Below are positions 25,478-34,205 of a stretch of 64,000 bases of DNA, piece by piece. Each line of letters starts with the position of its first letter. The stretch's first letter is position 1. This DNA comes from Verrucomicrobiia bacterium (GTDB taxonomy: Bacteria > Verrucomicrobiota > Verrucomicrobiia > Limisphaerales > UBA1100): positions 62,001 to 126,000 of the forward strand of contig JAAZZB010000059.1 of NCBI GenBank assembly GCA_014239365.1. The letters are read 5' to 3'. The notes under the pieces are model-generated. The model was not told the origin of the DNA. It made no database searches and saw only the letters and a list, made by a program, of their open reading frames with translations. Both the position numbers and the translations under genes were made by a program.

Positions 25478-27181
25478 ATGTCTGATGTAATTACCAATTC
25501 GCTGCTGGTGCTCATCCGAGAGCGCGGGATGGCTGATGTGCAGGATTTGGAGGCGGTGCAGGGCGAGCACAATCTCTCCGGCGATCCGGTGTCCGCGCTG
25601 CTCGCCAAGGACGGGCTGGTGGATGTCCCCACGCAATTGGAGTTGATTGCCGAATATCTGGGGACCGATGTGCTGGATCTTTCGGAGATTGAATTCACCG
25701 ATGAGTTGGTGGACTTGATGCCGCTCGATATGGCCAAGCAATATCAGTGCGTCCCCATTGGGCTCGATGGCGAGGTGATGCATCTCTCGATGGTGGATCC
25801 CCTTAACCCCACGGTGTTGGATGAATTGGCTTATCAATTGAAGCGGCCACTACAGGTTCGGGTGGCGGCCCCAAAGCAAATCATAGACATTCTCGAGAAA
25901 AAATATTCCGGTGAAGCGAGCTTTGATGATTTAATTGAAGAACTCGGTGGCTATCATTTGCCTGAGGAGGAAGTGGATGACGGCGAAGTTAAGAGCCTGG
26001 AAATCCTCGAGGAAGTGGGTGACGATATGCCCATTGTTCGTTTTGTGAATATGGTGCTCTACCAATCGCTCAAGGACAGCGCATCGGATATTCACTTTGA
26101 GCCTTTCGAGGATACCTATCAAATTCGTATGAAAGTGGATGGCACCATGAAGCTGCTCACGCCGCCCCCACGCGAATTGGCCCAGGCGATTTCTTCGCGT
26201 CTGAAAATTATGGCCAACCTTAACATCGCCGAGCGGCGCCTTCCGCAGGATGGCCGTATCGCCACCATCATTGCCGGCGAGGAATTGGTTTTTCGGATGA
26301 GCACCTTGCCTACTCAATTTGGCGAATCGGTTGTGCTGCGTTTGCTCGATAAAAACAACACGGACATCCTCTCACTCGATGTCCTCAAAATTCCCGATAA
26401 CGTTCACAAGAGCATCATTCATTGCGTGGAACAACCCAACGGCGTGTTCCTCGTCACCGGCCCCACGGGCTCCGGCAAAACCACCACGCTTTACGCGGCA
26501 CTGCGTCGCCTCAATAAAATTGGCGTCAAAATTATCACGGCCGAGGATCCTGTTGAGTTTCCCGTGGAAGGCATTGTGCAATGCCAAATTCAGGAAACTA
26601 TGGGGATGACGTTTGCCAAGGCTCTCAAAAGTTTTTTGCGGCAGGATCCGGACATTATTCTGGTGGGTGAAACACGCGACCTTGAAACCGCCTCCATCAC
26701 CATCGAGGCGGCGCTGACCGGTCACTTGGTGGTCACCACCCTTCACACCAACAGCTCCACCGAGGCCATCACCCGCCTGATGGATATGGGCGTGGAGCCG
26801 TTTCTCATTGCCTCATCCATCAACGGCGCGCTGGCCCAGCGCCTGGTGAAAACCATTTGCCCGAAGTGCATTGTCTCCACACCCATCACGAAAGATCAGC
26901 GCGAGATGCTGCAAATCAGCGATGAAGAGGCTGAAGGCAAGGAGATTAAATACGGCACCGGTTGCGACGCCTGCAACAACTCCGGCTACAAAGGACGCTG
27001 CGGTTTATATGAGATGCTGCAAATGAGCGATGAGATCCGCGAACTCATCGCCAACAAAGTGCCCGCCCTTGTGCTGCGCGAAAAGGCCATTGAGTTTGGG
27101 ATGCAAACCTTGCGAATGGATGGTTTGCGCGTTATGTTCTCTGGAGAGTCGACCTTTGAGGAGGTTATGAAGTTTACCTAA
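25478..27181 (+). CDS. Type IV pilus / type II secretion assembly ATPase (GspE/PilB family), second copy
   Basis: The 567-residue protein again has the GspE-N domain, DIHFEPFEDTYQIRMKVDG, Walker A GPTGSGKTT (about 328-336), EDPVEFPVEG, Walker B I-I-L-V-G-E-T-R-D-L-E-T, TLHTNSSTEA and a zinc site (CPKC, CDACNNSGYKGRCG). It is clearly diverged from the first copy, so it is not an assembly duplication. The two may drive different pseudopili or form mixed motors. Coupling to pilC follows (12 bases). Confidence 0.92.
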   Translation: MSDVITNSLLVLIRERGMADVQDLEAVQGEHNLSGDPVSALLAKDGLVDVPTQLELIAEYLGTDVLDLSEIEFTDELVDLMPLDMAKQYQCVPIGLDGEVMHLSMVDPLNPTVLDELAYQLKRPLQVRVAAPKQIIDILEKKYSGEASFDDLIEELGGYHLPEEEVDDGEVKSLEILEEVGDDMPIVRFVNMVLYQSLKDSASDIHFEPFEDTYQIRMKVDGTMKLLTPPPRELAQAISSRLKIMANLNIAERRLPQDGRIATIIAGEELVFRMSTLPTQFGESVVLRLLDKNNTDILSLDVLKIPDNVHKSIIHCVEQPNGVFLVTGPTGSGKTTTLYAALRRLNKIGVKIITAEDPVEFPVEGIVQCQIQETMGMTFAKALKSFLRQDPDIILVGETRDLETASITIEAALTGHLVVTTLHTNSSTEAITRLMDMGVEPFLIASSINGALAQRLVKTICPKCIVSTPITKDQREMLQISDEEAEGKEIKYGTGCDACNNSGYKGRCGLYEMLQMSDEIRELIANKVPALVLREKAIEFGMQTLRMDGLRVMFSGESTFEEVMKFT

Positions 27182-27193
27182 TCTGCAAAATCT

Positions 27194-28462
27194 ATGCCGC
27201 TGTTCAATTACATCGCCATCGACAAAGAGGGCAAGCAGAAGGAAGGCACCCTTGAGGTCGGCAGCCAAAACGAGGCCATTGCCCGCATCAAGGAAATGGG
27301 GTTTTACCCCACGCAAGTGGCCGAGGTGAAAGACGAAGGTGGCGATGACGCCATCAAGAAGGCGGCCGCCAAGAAAGGCAAAAAAAAGGGTGAGTTTAAC
27401 TTGGCATTCCCCACGGTTAGCGGCAAGGAACTCACCCAATTCACCCGCCAACTCGCTGTTCTTATTGATGCCGGCTTGCCGCTCATGCGCGGTATGACCA
27501 CCCTCGCCAAGTCCACGCCCAATCCGTATTTCAAAGGCATCATCATCGAGATCGGCCTCACCATCGAAGGTGGCGCCACCTTCTCCGAGGCGCTGGCCAA
27601 GCGCCCTAAAATTTTTGACAAACTTTATGTGAACATGGTCAAGGCCGGTGAGATTGGCGGTGTGCTGGAAATTGCCCTCAACCGTCTCGCCGAGTTTATG
27701 GAGAAATCCCAGTCCATTAGGGGCAAGGTAAAGGCTGCGATGTTTTATCCCATCGCGGTGATGGTCGTCGCAGTCATCATCGTTGGCATTTTGATGACGT
27801 TCGTGATTCCCAAGTTCAAAACTATTTTTACGGATATGCTTGGCGAAGGGGAAGGGCTTCCTGAATTTACCGAACTCGTACTCGCCATTTCAGACGCCAT
27901 CAAGAACAACGTCTTCGCCGTCATCGGCGGCTTTGTCGCGCTCTTCATCACGTTCAAACTCATTATCACCAAAACCAAACTCGGGCGTAGAGCGTGGGAC
28001 AAATTTAAACTCATCATGCCCGTGCTCGGCGACGTCGTTCGCAAAGTGGCCATCGCCCGTTTTAGCCGCACGCTTGGCACACTCGTTTCCTCCGGTGTGC
28101 CCATTTTGCAGGCGCTCAACATTGTGAAAGAAACCGCCGGCAACGTCATCCTCACTGCAGCGATTGAAAAAGTTTACGATGCGGTGAAGGAAGGTGAAAC
28201 CATCACCAAACCCCTCGAAGCCTCCGGCGTGTTCCCGCCAATGGTGATTAGTATGATCGACATCGGCGAGGAAACCGGCGCGCTGCCGGAGATGCTTGTT
28301 CGAATCGCCGACGTGTACGAAGAAGAAGTCGACAACGCCGTTACCGCGATGACTTCACTACTCGAGCCGGTGATGATCGTTTTCCTCGCCGTCATTGTGG
28401 GCTCCATCGTAATCGCGATGTTCCTGCCGCTCATCAAGATGATGGACAAACTCGGTCAGTAA
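27194..28462 (+). CDS. pilC: Inner-membrane platform protein PilC/GspF
   Basis: A 422-residue polytopic protein with two GspF domains. Features: MPLFNYIAIDKEGK start, ELTQFTRQLAVLIDAGLPL in the first domain, three to four long hydrophobic helices (about 190-212, 235-255 and 390-412), RFSRTLGTLVSSGVPILQAL in the second, and IDIGEETGALPEML. A Lys/Ala-rich linker lies at about 50-70. It is the membrane platform that transmits ATPase motion to pilin insertion. It closes the motor part of the locus. Confidence 0.93.
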   Translation: MPLFNYIAIDKEGKQKEGTLEVGSQNEAIARIKEMGFYPTQVAEVKDEGGDDAIKKAAAKKGKKKGEFNLAFPTVSGKELTQFTRQLAVLIDAGLPLMRGMTTLAKSTPNPYFKGIIIEIGLTIEGGATFSEALAKRPKIFDKLYVNMVKAGEIGGVLEIALNRLAEFMEKSQSIRGKVKAAMFYPIAVMVVAVIIVGILMTFVIPKFKTIFTDMLGEGEGLPEFTELVLAISDAIKNNVFAVIGGFVALFITFKLIITKTKLGRRAWDKFKLIMPVLGDVVRKVAIARFSRTLGTLVSSGVPILQALNIVKETAGNVILTAAIEKVYDAVKEGETITKPLEASGVFPPMVISMIDIGEETGALPEMLVRIADVYEEEVDNAVTAMTSLLEPVMIVFLAVIVGSIVIAMFLPLIKMMDKLGQ

Positions 28463-28507
28463 ACCGGCACCCCAAAATGCGAAGGGAGAAAAAAATCAAA
28501 AAATCGG

Positions 28508-28536
28508 TTGAAAAAACGTTCGAGATGGTGTAAATA
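28508..28536 (+). promoter_or_regulatory. Candidate promoter and operator before the BrnT-like/pilin operon
   Basis: TTGAAA (28508-28513), a 17-base spacer and TAAATA (28531-28536) make a good sigma-70-type promoter, 49 bases before the BrnT-like start. A short inverted repeat TTGATGGTCAA lies at 28551-28561, where a CopG-type antitoxin could bind. Confidence 0.55.
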
Positions 28537-28584
28537 CATTGTAGTGACAGTTGATGGTCAATTGATTTACAAGCTGCAGCAAAA

Positions 28585-28884
28585 ATGGATTTTGAATGGA
28601 AAAGTCACGCGTCTCAGACGCTTGGTTCTTTGAAAGCTCAGGATGTGGAGGAATCCTTTGAGGATCCCTTTGCCGTGCGGTTATTGCCTGATTCGACGCA
28701 ATTTGCCGAAAAAGCGCGTTATTTCAATCTCGGACGCGCCGCCAACGGCCAAGGCATTTTCTCCATCTACCGCGCCAACGGACGCCAGATTCAAGTCATC
28801 CTGGCGCGGCCCTTTGAAGCAGAAGAACGATTTTTTTACGAACGACAACAAGACAAACTGCTCAACCAAAAAACTGCAACATGA
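28585..28884 (+). CDS. BrnT-like toxin-family protein (DUF497)
   Basis: A 99-residue protein that follows the BrnT outline: MDFEW start, EESFEDPFAV after the first helix, A-R-Y-F-N-L-G-R, a strand pair with F-S-I-Y-R-A-N-G-R-Q-I-Q-V-I-L-ARP and a closing E-E-R-F-F-Y-E-R helix. BrnT toxins are RelE-fold RNases. The usual N-x-x-K-H-G segment is replaced by TLGSLKAQDV, so activity may be lost or changed. The stop overlaps the next start (ATGA), as in brnTA. It sits between pilC and the prepilin genes. Confidence 0.6.
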   Translation: MDFEWKSHASQTLGSLKAQDVEESFEDPFAVRLLPDSTQFAEKARYFNLGRAANGQGIFSIYRANGRQIQVILARPFEAEERFFYERQQDKLLNQKTAT

Positions 28885-29156
28885 TCCAAATCCAACAATG
28901 GGAACAAGTCCCCGAATTCGCCACCGACGAAGCTGAGGCAAAGTACTGGAGCGATGCGGCCATCGATCTGCGCCTCATGGAAAACTCCATTGCAATCGGA
29001 TCCAGCGCCAATGAATCGGTCACCATCACGCTTCGCATGGATCCCCGCATGCTTTCGCGCATCAAACGCCTCGCCCGCTCGCGCTTCCTTAATTACCAAA
29101 GCATGATCAAGCAATGGCTCAGCGAGCGAATGGAACAGGAAAATATTAACCAATGA
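28881..29156 (+). CDS. CopG-type antitoxin-family protein (BrnA-like)
   Basis: A 91-residue protein of the CopG antitoxin outline: I-P-E-F-like start (VPEFATDEAEAKYWSDAA), then VTITLRMDPRMLSRIKRLA, the ribbon-helix-helix strand and first helix, and NYQSMIKQWLSERM, the second helix. This family usually pairs with BrnT-type toxins and binds its own promoter. Its stop overlaps the ATG of the first prepilin gene (29153), so antitoxin and prepilin are translationally coupled. That is unusual and suggests a regulatory link between the pair and pilus assembly. Confidence 0.65.
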   Translation: MIQIQQWEQVPEFATDEAEAKYWSDAAIDLRLMENSIAIGSSANESVTITLRMDPRMLSRIKRLARSRFLNYQSMIKQWLSERMEQENINQ

Positions 29157-29638
29157 AACTCACCCCAAAAAATAAACGCGCGTTCACACTCGTGGAACTG
29201 TTGGCGGTGATTGTTATTATCGCCGCGCTCGTCGCCATCACGGTGGCGCTCTTTTCACGCGTGTCAGGCAAAACAAATGAAAGCGCCATCCGCGCCGAAC
29301 TGGCGCAAATCAAATTGGCCCTTCAGGTTTACAAAGAAAAAAACGGCTACTTTCCGCCCAGTGACGAAAATGATTTGGCCAACAATCAGCTCCACAAACA
29401 TTTGTCCGGAAACGGAGTGGAGAAGGGGAAAGATTTATTGCCGGAGTTAAAGCCATCACAATACGACTCATCCGGGAATCTTGTTTCGCCCGCATTGGGT
29501 CGCGTGGATTCCAAACAGAATGAGCGCTGGAAATATAATTCACGCAATCCCGAGCACAATCGCGAAAGCTACGATCTCTGGGTGGAGATCGGCGAAACAA
29601 ACAAAGTTCGCATCATCGGCAACTGGGAAAGCAACTAA
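29153..29638 (+). CDS. Prepilin-like (pseudopilin) protein, GspG-like
   Basis: A 161-residue protein with a class III signal: basic leader MKLTPKNKR, then A-FTLVELLAVIVII with Glu at mature position 5, followed by a long hydrophobic helix. The rest has the GspG-like KLALQVYKEKNGYFPPSD segment and an acidic loop region. Prepilin peptidase would cut before the Phe. Its start overlaps the antitoxin stop. It may be the major pseudopilin of the system. Confidence 0.85.
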   Translation: MKLTPKNKRAFTLVELLAVIVIIAALVAITVALFSRVSGKTNESAIRAELAQIKLALQVYKEKNGYFPPSDENDLANNQLHKHLSGNGVEKGKDLLPELKPSQYDSSGNLVSPALGRVDSKQNERWKYNSRNPEHNRESYDLWVEIGETNKVRIIGNWESN

Positions 29639-29648
29639 CACCAACATT

Positions 29649-30398
29649 ATGAAACCCAATCCAACCCAATTCACGCCACGCCGCCGCGGCTTCACGCTGG
29701 TGGAAATGCTGGTGGTAATCACCATCATCGCCATTCTGGTAAGCATCATCGTGCCCTTTGTTTTTCGCGCGATGACCAAATCCAAAGTAGCCACCGCCCG
29801 CACGGATATGCTCAATCTCAAAGGCGCCATTCAAAGTTACCACAACGACTACAGCCGCTTCCCCAGCGCACGCGGCTCCGCGCCAAACGCCAAGGGCGGC
29901 GATCTGACGTTTCACTTGCCCATCGGCCGCAAGCACGCCGATGGATCTCCGCAGGACGCCAGCACTTGGGCTAACCCACCGCAGACCCCGGACAATAGTG
30001 AGTTGATGCTCATTCTTACCGCGCAGGATTTGGGCTCCAACAAGAACCACGGACGCAATCCGAAAAAGACAACTTACCTCACGCCCAATAGTGCCGATGA
30101 CACTTTTTCCGGTGGCCTTGGCCCGGATGGTGTGATTCGGGATCCCTTTGGAAATCCTTATGTGATCACTGTGGATCTTGATGGGGACGAACAGGTGGCT
30201 GACTTGTTCTACCGCGAAACCGGCGTCAGTAAAAGTGTGGCGATTGGTTTGGTGCGCAATCCACAAAACAAAACTGAAGAGGAATATGTGCTGCGCGGTT
30301 CGGTGATGATTTGGTCCCCCGGCCCCGATCGTCAGGTAAACTCAAAAGCCGCTGCCTTAGACAAGCAAAACACAGACAACATTCTGAGTTGGCGTTAA
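29649..30398 (+). CDS. Prepilin-like protein, second GspG-like
   Basis: ATG 29649 is chosen because the earlier in-frame start lies inside the previous gene and would hide the prepilin leader. The 249-residue protein begins MKPNPTQFTPRRRG, then FTLVEMLVVITIIAIL (Glu at +5). A globular part follows with Y-H-N-D-Y-S-R-F-P, G-P-D-G-V-I-R-D-P-F-G-N-P-Y-V-I and S-P-G-P-D, the pattern of GspG-type pseudopilins in this phylum, where Asp residues often bind calcium. It is only 10 bases after the previous stop. Confidence 0.85.
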   Translation: MKPNPTQFTPRRRGFTLVEMLVVITIIAILVSIIVPFVFRAMTKSKVATARTDMLNLKGAIQSYHNDYSRFPSARGSAPNAKGGDLTFHLPIGRKHADGSPQDASTWANPPQTPDNSELMLILTAQDLGSNKNHGRNPKKTTYLTPNSADDTFSGGLGPDGVIRDPFGNPYVITVDLDGDEQVADLFYRETGVSKSVAIGLVRNPQNKTEEEYVLRGSVMIWSPGPDRQVNSKAAALDKQNTDNILSWR

Positions 30399-30401
30399 AT
30401 A

Positions 30402-31487
30402 ATGAATTACCATTCCACCAGCGTGAATAAAAAATTGGCCCCCAGTCGGGAGCGAAGGGCCTTCACGCTGGTGGAAATGGTGGTGGTCTTGGCCATCGCC
30501 ATCGCGCTGATGTCCGTGATGCTCCCCGCCCTCAAAGGGTTGCGCGGGGATAAATATTCCCTGAGCGCCACCACTCAACTGATTGCGGATTTCAATAACG
30601 CCCGGCTCGCGGCCATCAATGGCGGGTCGCCGGTGTATGTGGTTTTTATGCCCAAATTTTTACCCAACACCGATGCGATGAGTGATGCGGAGAAGACTTA
30701 TTTCCAAAAAAATAAATTGGCCAATCAACAACTCGGCGGGCAGCTTATCTCCTACGCATTTTTTGCTGAGTACGCGCTGGGCGACAACCTCGGCCAGCCG
30801 AGCCGGCGTTGGGTGAGTGATTGGAAATATCTGCCCGAGGGCACATATCTTCCCAGCGAAATGTTGCGAAAGCTTAAGCAAGCAAACGTAAACACTCCTG
30901 AGCCTTTGTTGCTCGTGCCGCATTTGAGCAACGATGCAAAGGTGAATTTTAACTGGCACTTGCCATACATCGGGTTCGATTCCCGCGGGCGGTTGCTGGG
31001 CGTCAAGCCCGCCACGCCGGATTCGGTTGGCGCGGTGATCCGTGTGGTGGAAGGCGGAATTTTGCCGCCGGAAAAACGCGCCGATGGTACTTATTTAATG
31101 GGGCCATCCGATGAGCCGGTACGGGAAGCTAAAGTTCAAAACAGCATTCTCATTAACTATCTCACCGGCCGCCCCAACACGATGGTGGTTACTCCGATCC
31201 CGCCCGCGATGAAGGTGGTGACGGTGAAGGTAATCTTTTTTTCCAATCGCGCCTGGGAGGGTGGGGGTGAAGGAATGGCCAAGGCCATCTCAGATTGGGC
31301 CGGCATCAACAATGCGCAGTACAATGAAAATTGGGGGGCGTTTTATCGAAACAACAACGATCGCTGGGAGTTGCGTCCCGGCGTACGTGCGCCGGTGGTG
31401 GTCTCGGGTATCAAAGCCAATTTGGCAGGCAAACTATTGGTTCACTTGCAGAAAACCGATCCCTCAGTGGATTTGTTAATCGAATAA
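30402..31487 (+). CDS. Prepilin-like protein, Verru_Chthon cassette D-like
   Basis: The 361-residue protein has a leader ending SRERRA, then FTLVEMVVVLAIAIALM with Glu at +5, and a GspH-like region with T-T-Q-L-I-A-D-F-N-N-A-R-L-A-A-I-N-G-G. It is much longer than normal GspH. From memory it fits the 'Verru_Chthon cassette protein D' group, four linked large prepilin-like genes first noted in Verrucomicrobium and Chthoniobacter. It is 4 bases after the previous stop and 5 bases before the next start. Confidence 0.75.
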   Translation: MNYHSTSVNKKLAPSRERRAFTLVEMVVVLAIAIALMSVMLPALKGLRGDKYSLSATTQLIADFNNARLAAINGGSPVYVVFMPKFLPNTDAMSDAEKTYFQKNKLANQQLGGQLISYAFFAEYALGDNLGQPSRRWVSDWKYLPEGTYLPSEMLRKLKQANVNTPEPLLLVPHLSNDAKVNFNWHLPYIGFDSRGRLLGVKPATPDSVGAVIRVVEGGILPPEKRADGTYLMGPSDEPVREAKVQNSILINYLTGRPNTMVVTPIPPAMKVVTVKVIFFSNRAWEGGGEGMAKAISDWAGINNAQYNENWGAFYRNNNDRWELRPGVRAPVVVSGIKANLAGKLLVHLQKTDPSVDLLIE

Positions 31488-31491
31488 CAAA

Positions 31492-32712
31492 ATGAACACG
31501 ACGAATCATCAACCCAATTCACAAAGCGGATTTTCAATCGCCGAAGTGACGTTGGCCATCGGTGTGGTGGCATTTGGGTTGGTGGCGGTGCTCGGCGTGC
31601 TGCCCGTCGGGCTCACGGTGCAAAAGGATAACCGCGAGGAAACGATCATTCGTTATGACGCGCAGTATTGGATGACCGTCCTGCGCGCCGGGATGCAACC
31701 CACCGATGCCTTGCACCAAGTGGAGTGGGTGGAATTGCAGGTGGATGACGGCAGCAGCACGAATGTTTATCGCGCCCACCGTCCGCGACTGAGCGGGGAT
31801 GGGTTTGATGGGGTTCATGATGGAGGTCTGATGGCATTATACAATGGGCATCTCAAGCAAACTTCTTGGCCCACGGACGTGATTGGTTGGATGAGCATTC
31901 CCGACAACGGCACGGCATTGGGCAGTGTGAAAAAAACCGCACGTGTTCGTGCGATGAACGGCCAGCTCTTTGATCGTATTTATGGCCGTAAAGTTTTGGT
32001 GGCTACTAAGCAGGAATTTATGAGCGAAGGCGACACCGCCTTCCACCCATTGCCCGGTGGCGAATTTGCGTTTAGTTATTTGCTGGAAACCCAAATCGCC
32101 CCCGACCCGGCCAATGCCAATCTTTACCGAATCACATTGACCTTCAAGTGGCCGGTCTTGGACGACCCTACGCTCAAAGATTCAACAAAGAATGCGGGTG
32201 ATGTGAAGACGGTTTCAACCAAGAGCTTTACGACATTGGTGGGCGCACCACCTGAAATGGCCTATCCGCGAGAATATTTTAATCAGGGCTCTCCGGAGCG
32301 TAGAATTTTCGATGTTACTCTGCCTGGTGAAGTGATCACCCTTGATGAAATTATGAATCTGACGGGATTAGATATGATACACAATGAGGCTCCTCCGATT
32401 TCCAGATTACGTATTCTTAGAACCTTGGAAAAAATGAAAATTGATAATCTTGCTGAAGATATCAGTGAACCAGAGGCGGAGAGGGATTCACCGGGGATGG
32501 CGCGCCCGGAAGACAAATGGCGCATTGGTCGCATTTATTATACTCATGGATATTACTCTTTACGGCCAATGACAGGCGCGCTGCCCCAAGGTGGATATAC
32601 ACCCAATTGGGGCTTGTTGGGAAATCCTGAAAGATTGCGCGGTTTCAAAATGCCACCGTTGACTAATTCCTATTTCAATACATTTTATTTTTTTACGCCT
32701 GATTACCAATGA
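31492..32712 (+). CDS. Prepilin-like protein, Verru_Chthon cassette B-like
   Basis: A 406-residue protein with a leader ending NSQSG, then FSIAEVTLAIGVVAFGLVAV (Glu at +5), which resembles PilV/GspI-type minor pilins. The globular part has A-Q-Y-W-M-T-V-L-R-A-G-M and then variable segments. Its last 130 residues are coded by clearly AT-richer DNA (about 32280-32710) than the rest of the operon. The stop overlaps the next start (ATGA, 32709-32712). Confidence 0.75.
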   Translation: MNTTNHQPNSQSGFSIAEVTLAIGVVAFGLVAVLGVLPVGLTVQKDNREETIIRYDAQYWMTVLRAGMQPTDALHQVEWVELQVDDGSSTNVYRAHRPRLSGDGFDGVHDGGLMALYNGHLKQTSWPTDVIGWMSIPDNGTALGSVKKTARVRAMNGQLFDRIYGRKVLVATKQEFMSEGDTAFHPLPGGEFAFSYLLETQIAPDPANANLYRITLTFKWPVLDDPTLKDSTKNAGDVKTVSTKSFTTLVGAPPEMAYPREYFNQGSPERRIFDVTLPGEVITLDEIMNLTGLDMIHNEAPPISRLRILRTLEKMKIDNLAEDISEPEAERDSPGMARPEDKWRIGRIYYTHGYYSLRPMTGALPQGGYTPNWGLLGNPERLRGFKMPPLTNSYFNTFYFFTPDYQ

Positions 32713-34205
32713 ACCTGCGCCGCACAATTCGTCGCCGACAAGCTGCTTACACCATGGTGGAGCTGATGGCGGCAGTGCTTATTTCGGTTCTTTTGGTGGT
32801 GGCGATGTACCAAATTTTTGCGCGGGTGCAGTCGGTGTTTACCACGGGCCATAGTCGCACAAAATTGTTGGAGGAAGGTCGGGCGGTGATGGATCTTATT
32901 GTGCGTGACCTCGGGCGGATGGCACCGGCCGGATTGTTGGAACCAAATTTTGTGGCCATACCCTATCGCACCAACCGCTTGGAAACGCTTGCTTCCCCCA
33001 CAAACTGGGCCAAGTTGCGCGCTGATCAGCAAAACACTTGGCTGGCCACCACCGAGCCATTTATCAGCAGCCGCGTTTCTTTTCTAGGCCATGATGATCA
33101 ATGGCAGCAGATGGCTTATCGACTCGAATCGCGCGGTCAACCGGGCAAGGGGAATGATGTGATTGGCGCGTTGTGGCGTTATGAATCCAGTCCAATTCCC
33201 AAGCGGCACATCATTCGGCTGGTCAACTCAAACAAGGATGCCCAATTCCAAAAGCTTTCCGACAACGTGGTACATTTTCGGATGCGCGCGGTTTCGCCAC
33301 ACGACCCCGGGCGGGCGTTGTGGGCGGATCCAATATTTACGCGGTTGGATGTGCCGCTTTATGTGGAAGTGGAGATCGGGCTCATTGAGGAGAAATTGAA
33401 AAAGGAAATTCTCAATGACGCCAAGGTGGAGCGTTTTACCGTTGAACTGGAAAGTGGCGCGATGGATGTGGCTTCATATCGAAGGTTAACCACCCAACGC
33501 CGATCGCGGGTGATGGAGATGCTCTCCGAAAACCTCGGGCGCATTCTGATGCTGAGGCAGCTCGTGCCCATTCGGACACAGGCGGATATTCCACCTGAAT
33601 TGTTTGTGAAGAAAACGCAGAAAGAATTTGGGGCGAACGGGTTTTCCGTATCTACCGGGGCAAGCGGTGGCGGTCGTTATGTTTTCATCATCGATAAATC
33701 TGGAAGTATGGGAGCTGAACGGCGGTTTATCAGCGCGCGTTTGGCGATGATTGAGACCTTGAAAAAACTCGATCCGACTGCATTCTTTTATGTTTTCTTT
33801 TTTAGTACCGATTCTGAAGGAATGCCTTCCGGGCCGGCAACCACAGAAAATCCCAATCCGGGAATTGCTTTGAACTTGGTTCAAGCGTCTCCCGCCAATG
33901 TGGCCTTCTATTCGCAATGGGTGGCGACTCGCACTCATGGCGGCAGCACTAACCCCACCCGGGCTTTGGAGGCTGCTTTTGCGATGAATCCCGACATTAT
34001 TTGGCTGCTGACGGATGGCAAGATCCCGAGCTTCATTGTGCCGGGGATTGCAAATCTAAATGCGGGACGCGCCCCCCGCGTGCGGGTGAACACGATTGGG
34101 CTGGGTCGATCCAAGGATATTTCTGAACGCTATTTGCTACAAATCGCCGTGGATAATGATGGGGTTTACACGTTTGTTTCCACGGATCCGGAGGATGAAG
34201 AATGA
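32709..34205 (+). CDS. Prepilin-like protein fused to a von Willebrand A domain (cassette C-like)
   Basis: A 498-residue protein. The N-terminal leader RRRQAA is followed by YTMVELMAAVLISVLLVVAM, a PilW/GspJ-type prepilin helix (Glu at +5). A GspJ-like region extends to about residue 285. From about 322 to the end lies a von Willebrand factor A domain with the MIDAS motif D329-K-S-G-S (Asp/Ser/Ser), GGSTNPTRAL holding the Thr, and LLTDGK holding the Asp. vWA domains bind proteins or collagen-like ligands through a metal ion, so this minor pilin may carry an adhesion or sensing head at the pilus tip. Overlaps both neighbours by 4 bases. Confidence 0.85.
   Translation: MNLRRTIRRRQAAYTMVELMAAVLISVLLVVAMYQIFARVQSVFTTGHSRTKLLEEGRAVMDLIVRDLGRMAPAGLLEPNFVAIPYRTNRLETLASPTNWAKLRADQQNTWLATTEPFISSRVSFLGHDDQWQQMAYRLESRGQPGKGNDVIGALWRYESSPIPKRHIIRLVNSNKDAQFQKLSDNVVHFRMRAVSPHDPGRALWADPIFTRLDVPLYVEVEIGLIEEKLKKEILNDAKVERFTVELESGAMDVASYRRLTTQRRSRVMEMLSENLGRILMLRQLVPIRTQADIPPELFVKKTQKEFGANGFSVSTGASGGGRYVFIIDKSGSMGAERRFISARLAMIETLKKLDPTAFFYVFFFSTDSEGMPSGPATTENPNPGIALNLVQASPANVAFYSQWVATRTHGGSTNPTRALEAAFAMNPDIIWLLTDGKIPSFIVPGIANLNAGRAPRVRVNTIGLGRSKDISERYLLQIAVDNDGVYTFVSTDPEDEE

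Noticed and set aside
22563-27181. Two PilB-like genes as an assembly duplication
   Set aside because: The two proteins are clearly diverged and flank a different gene, pilT.
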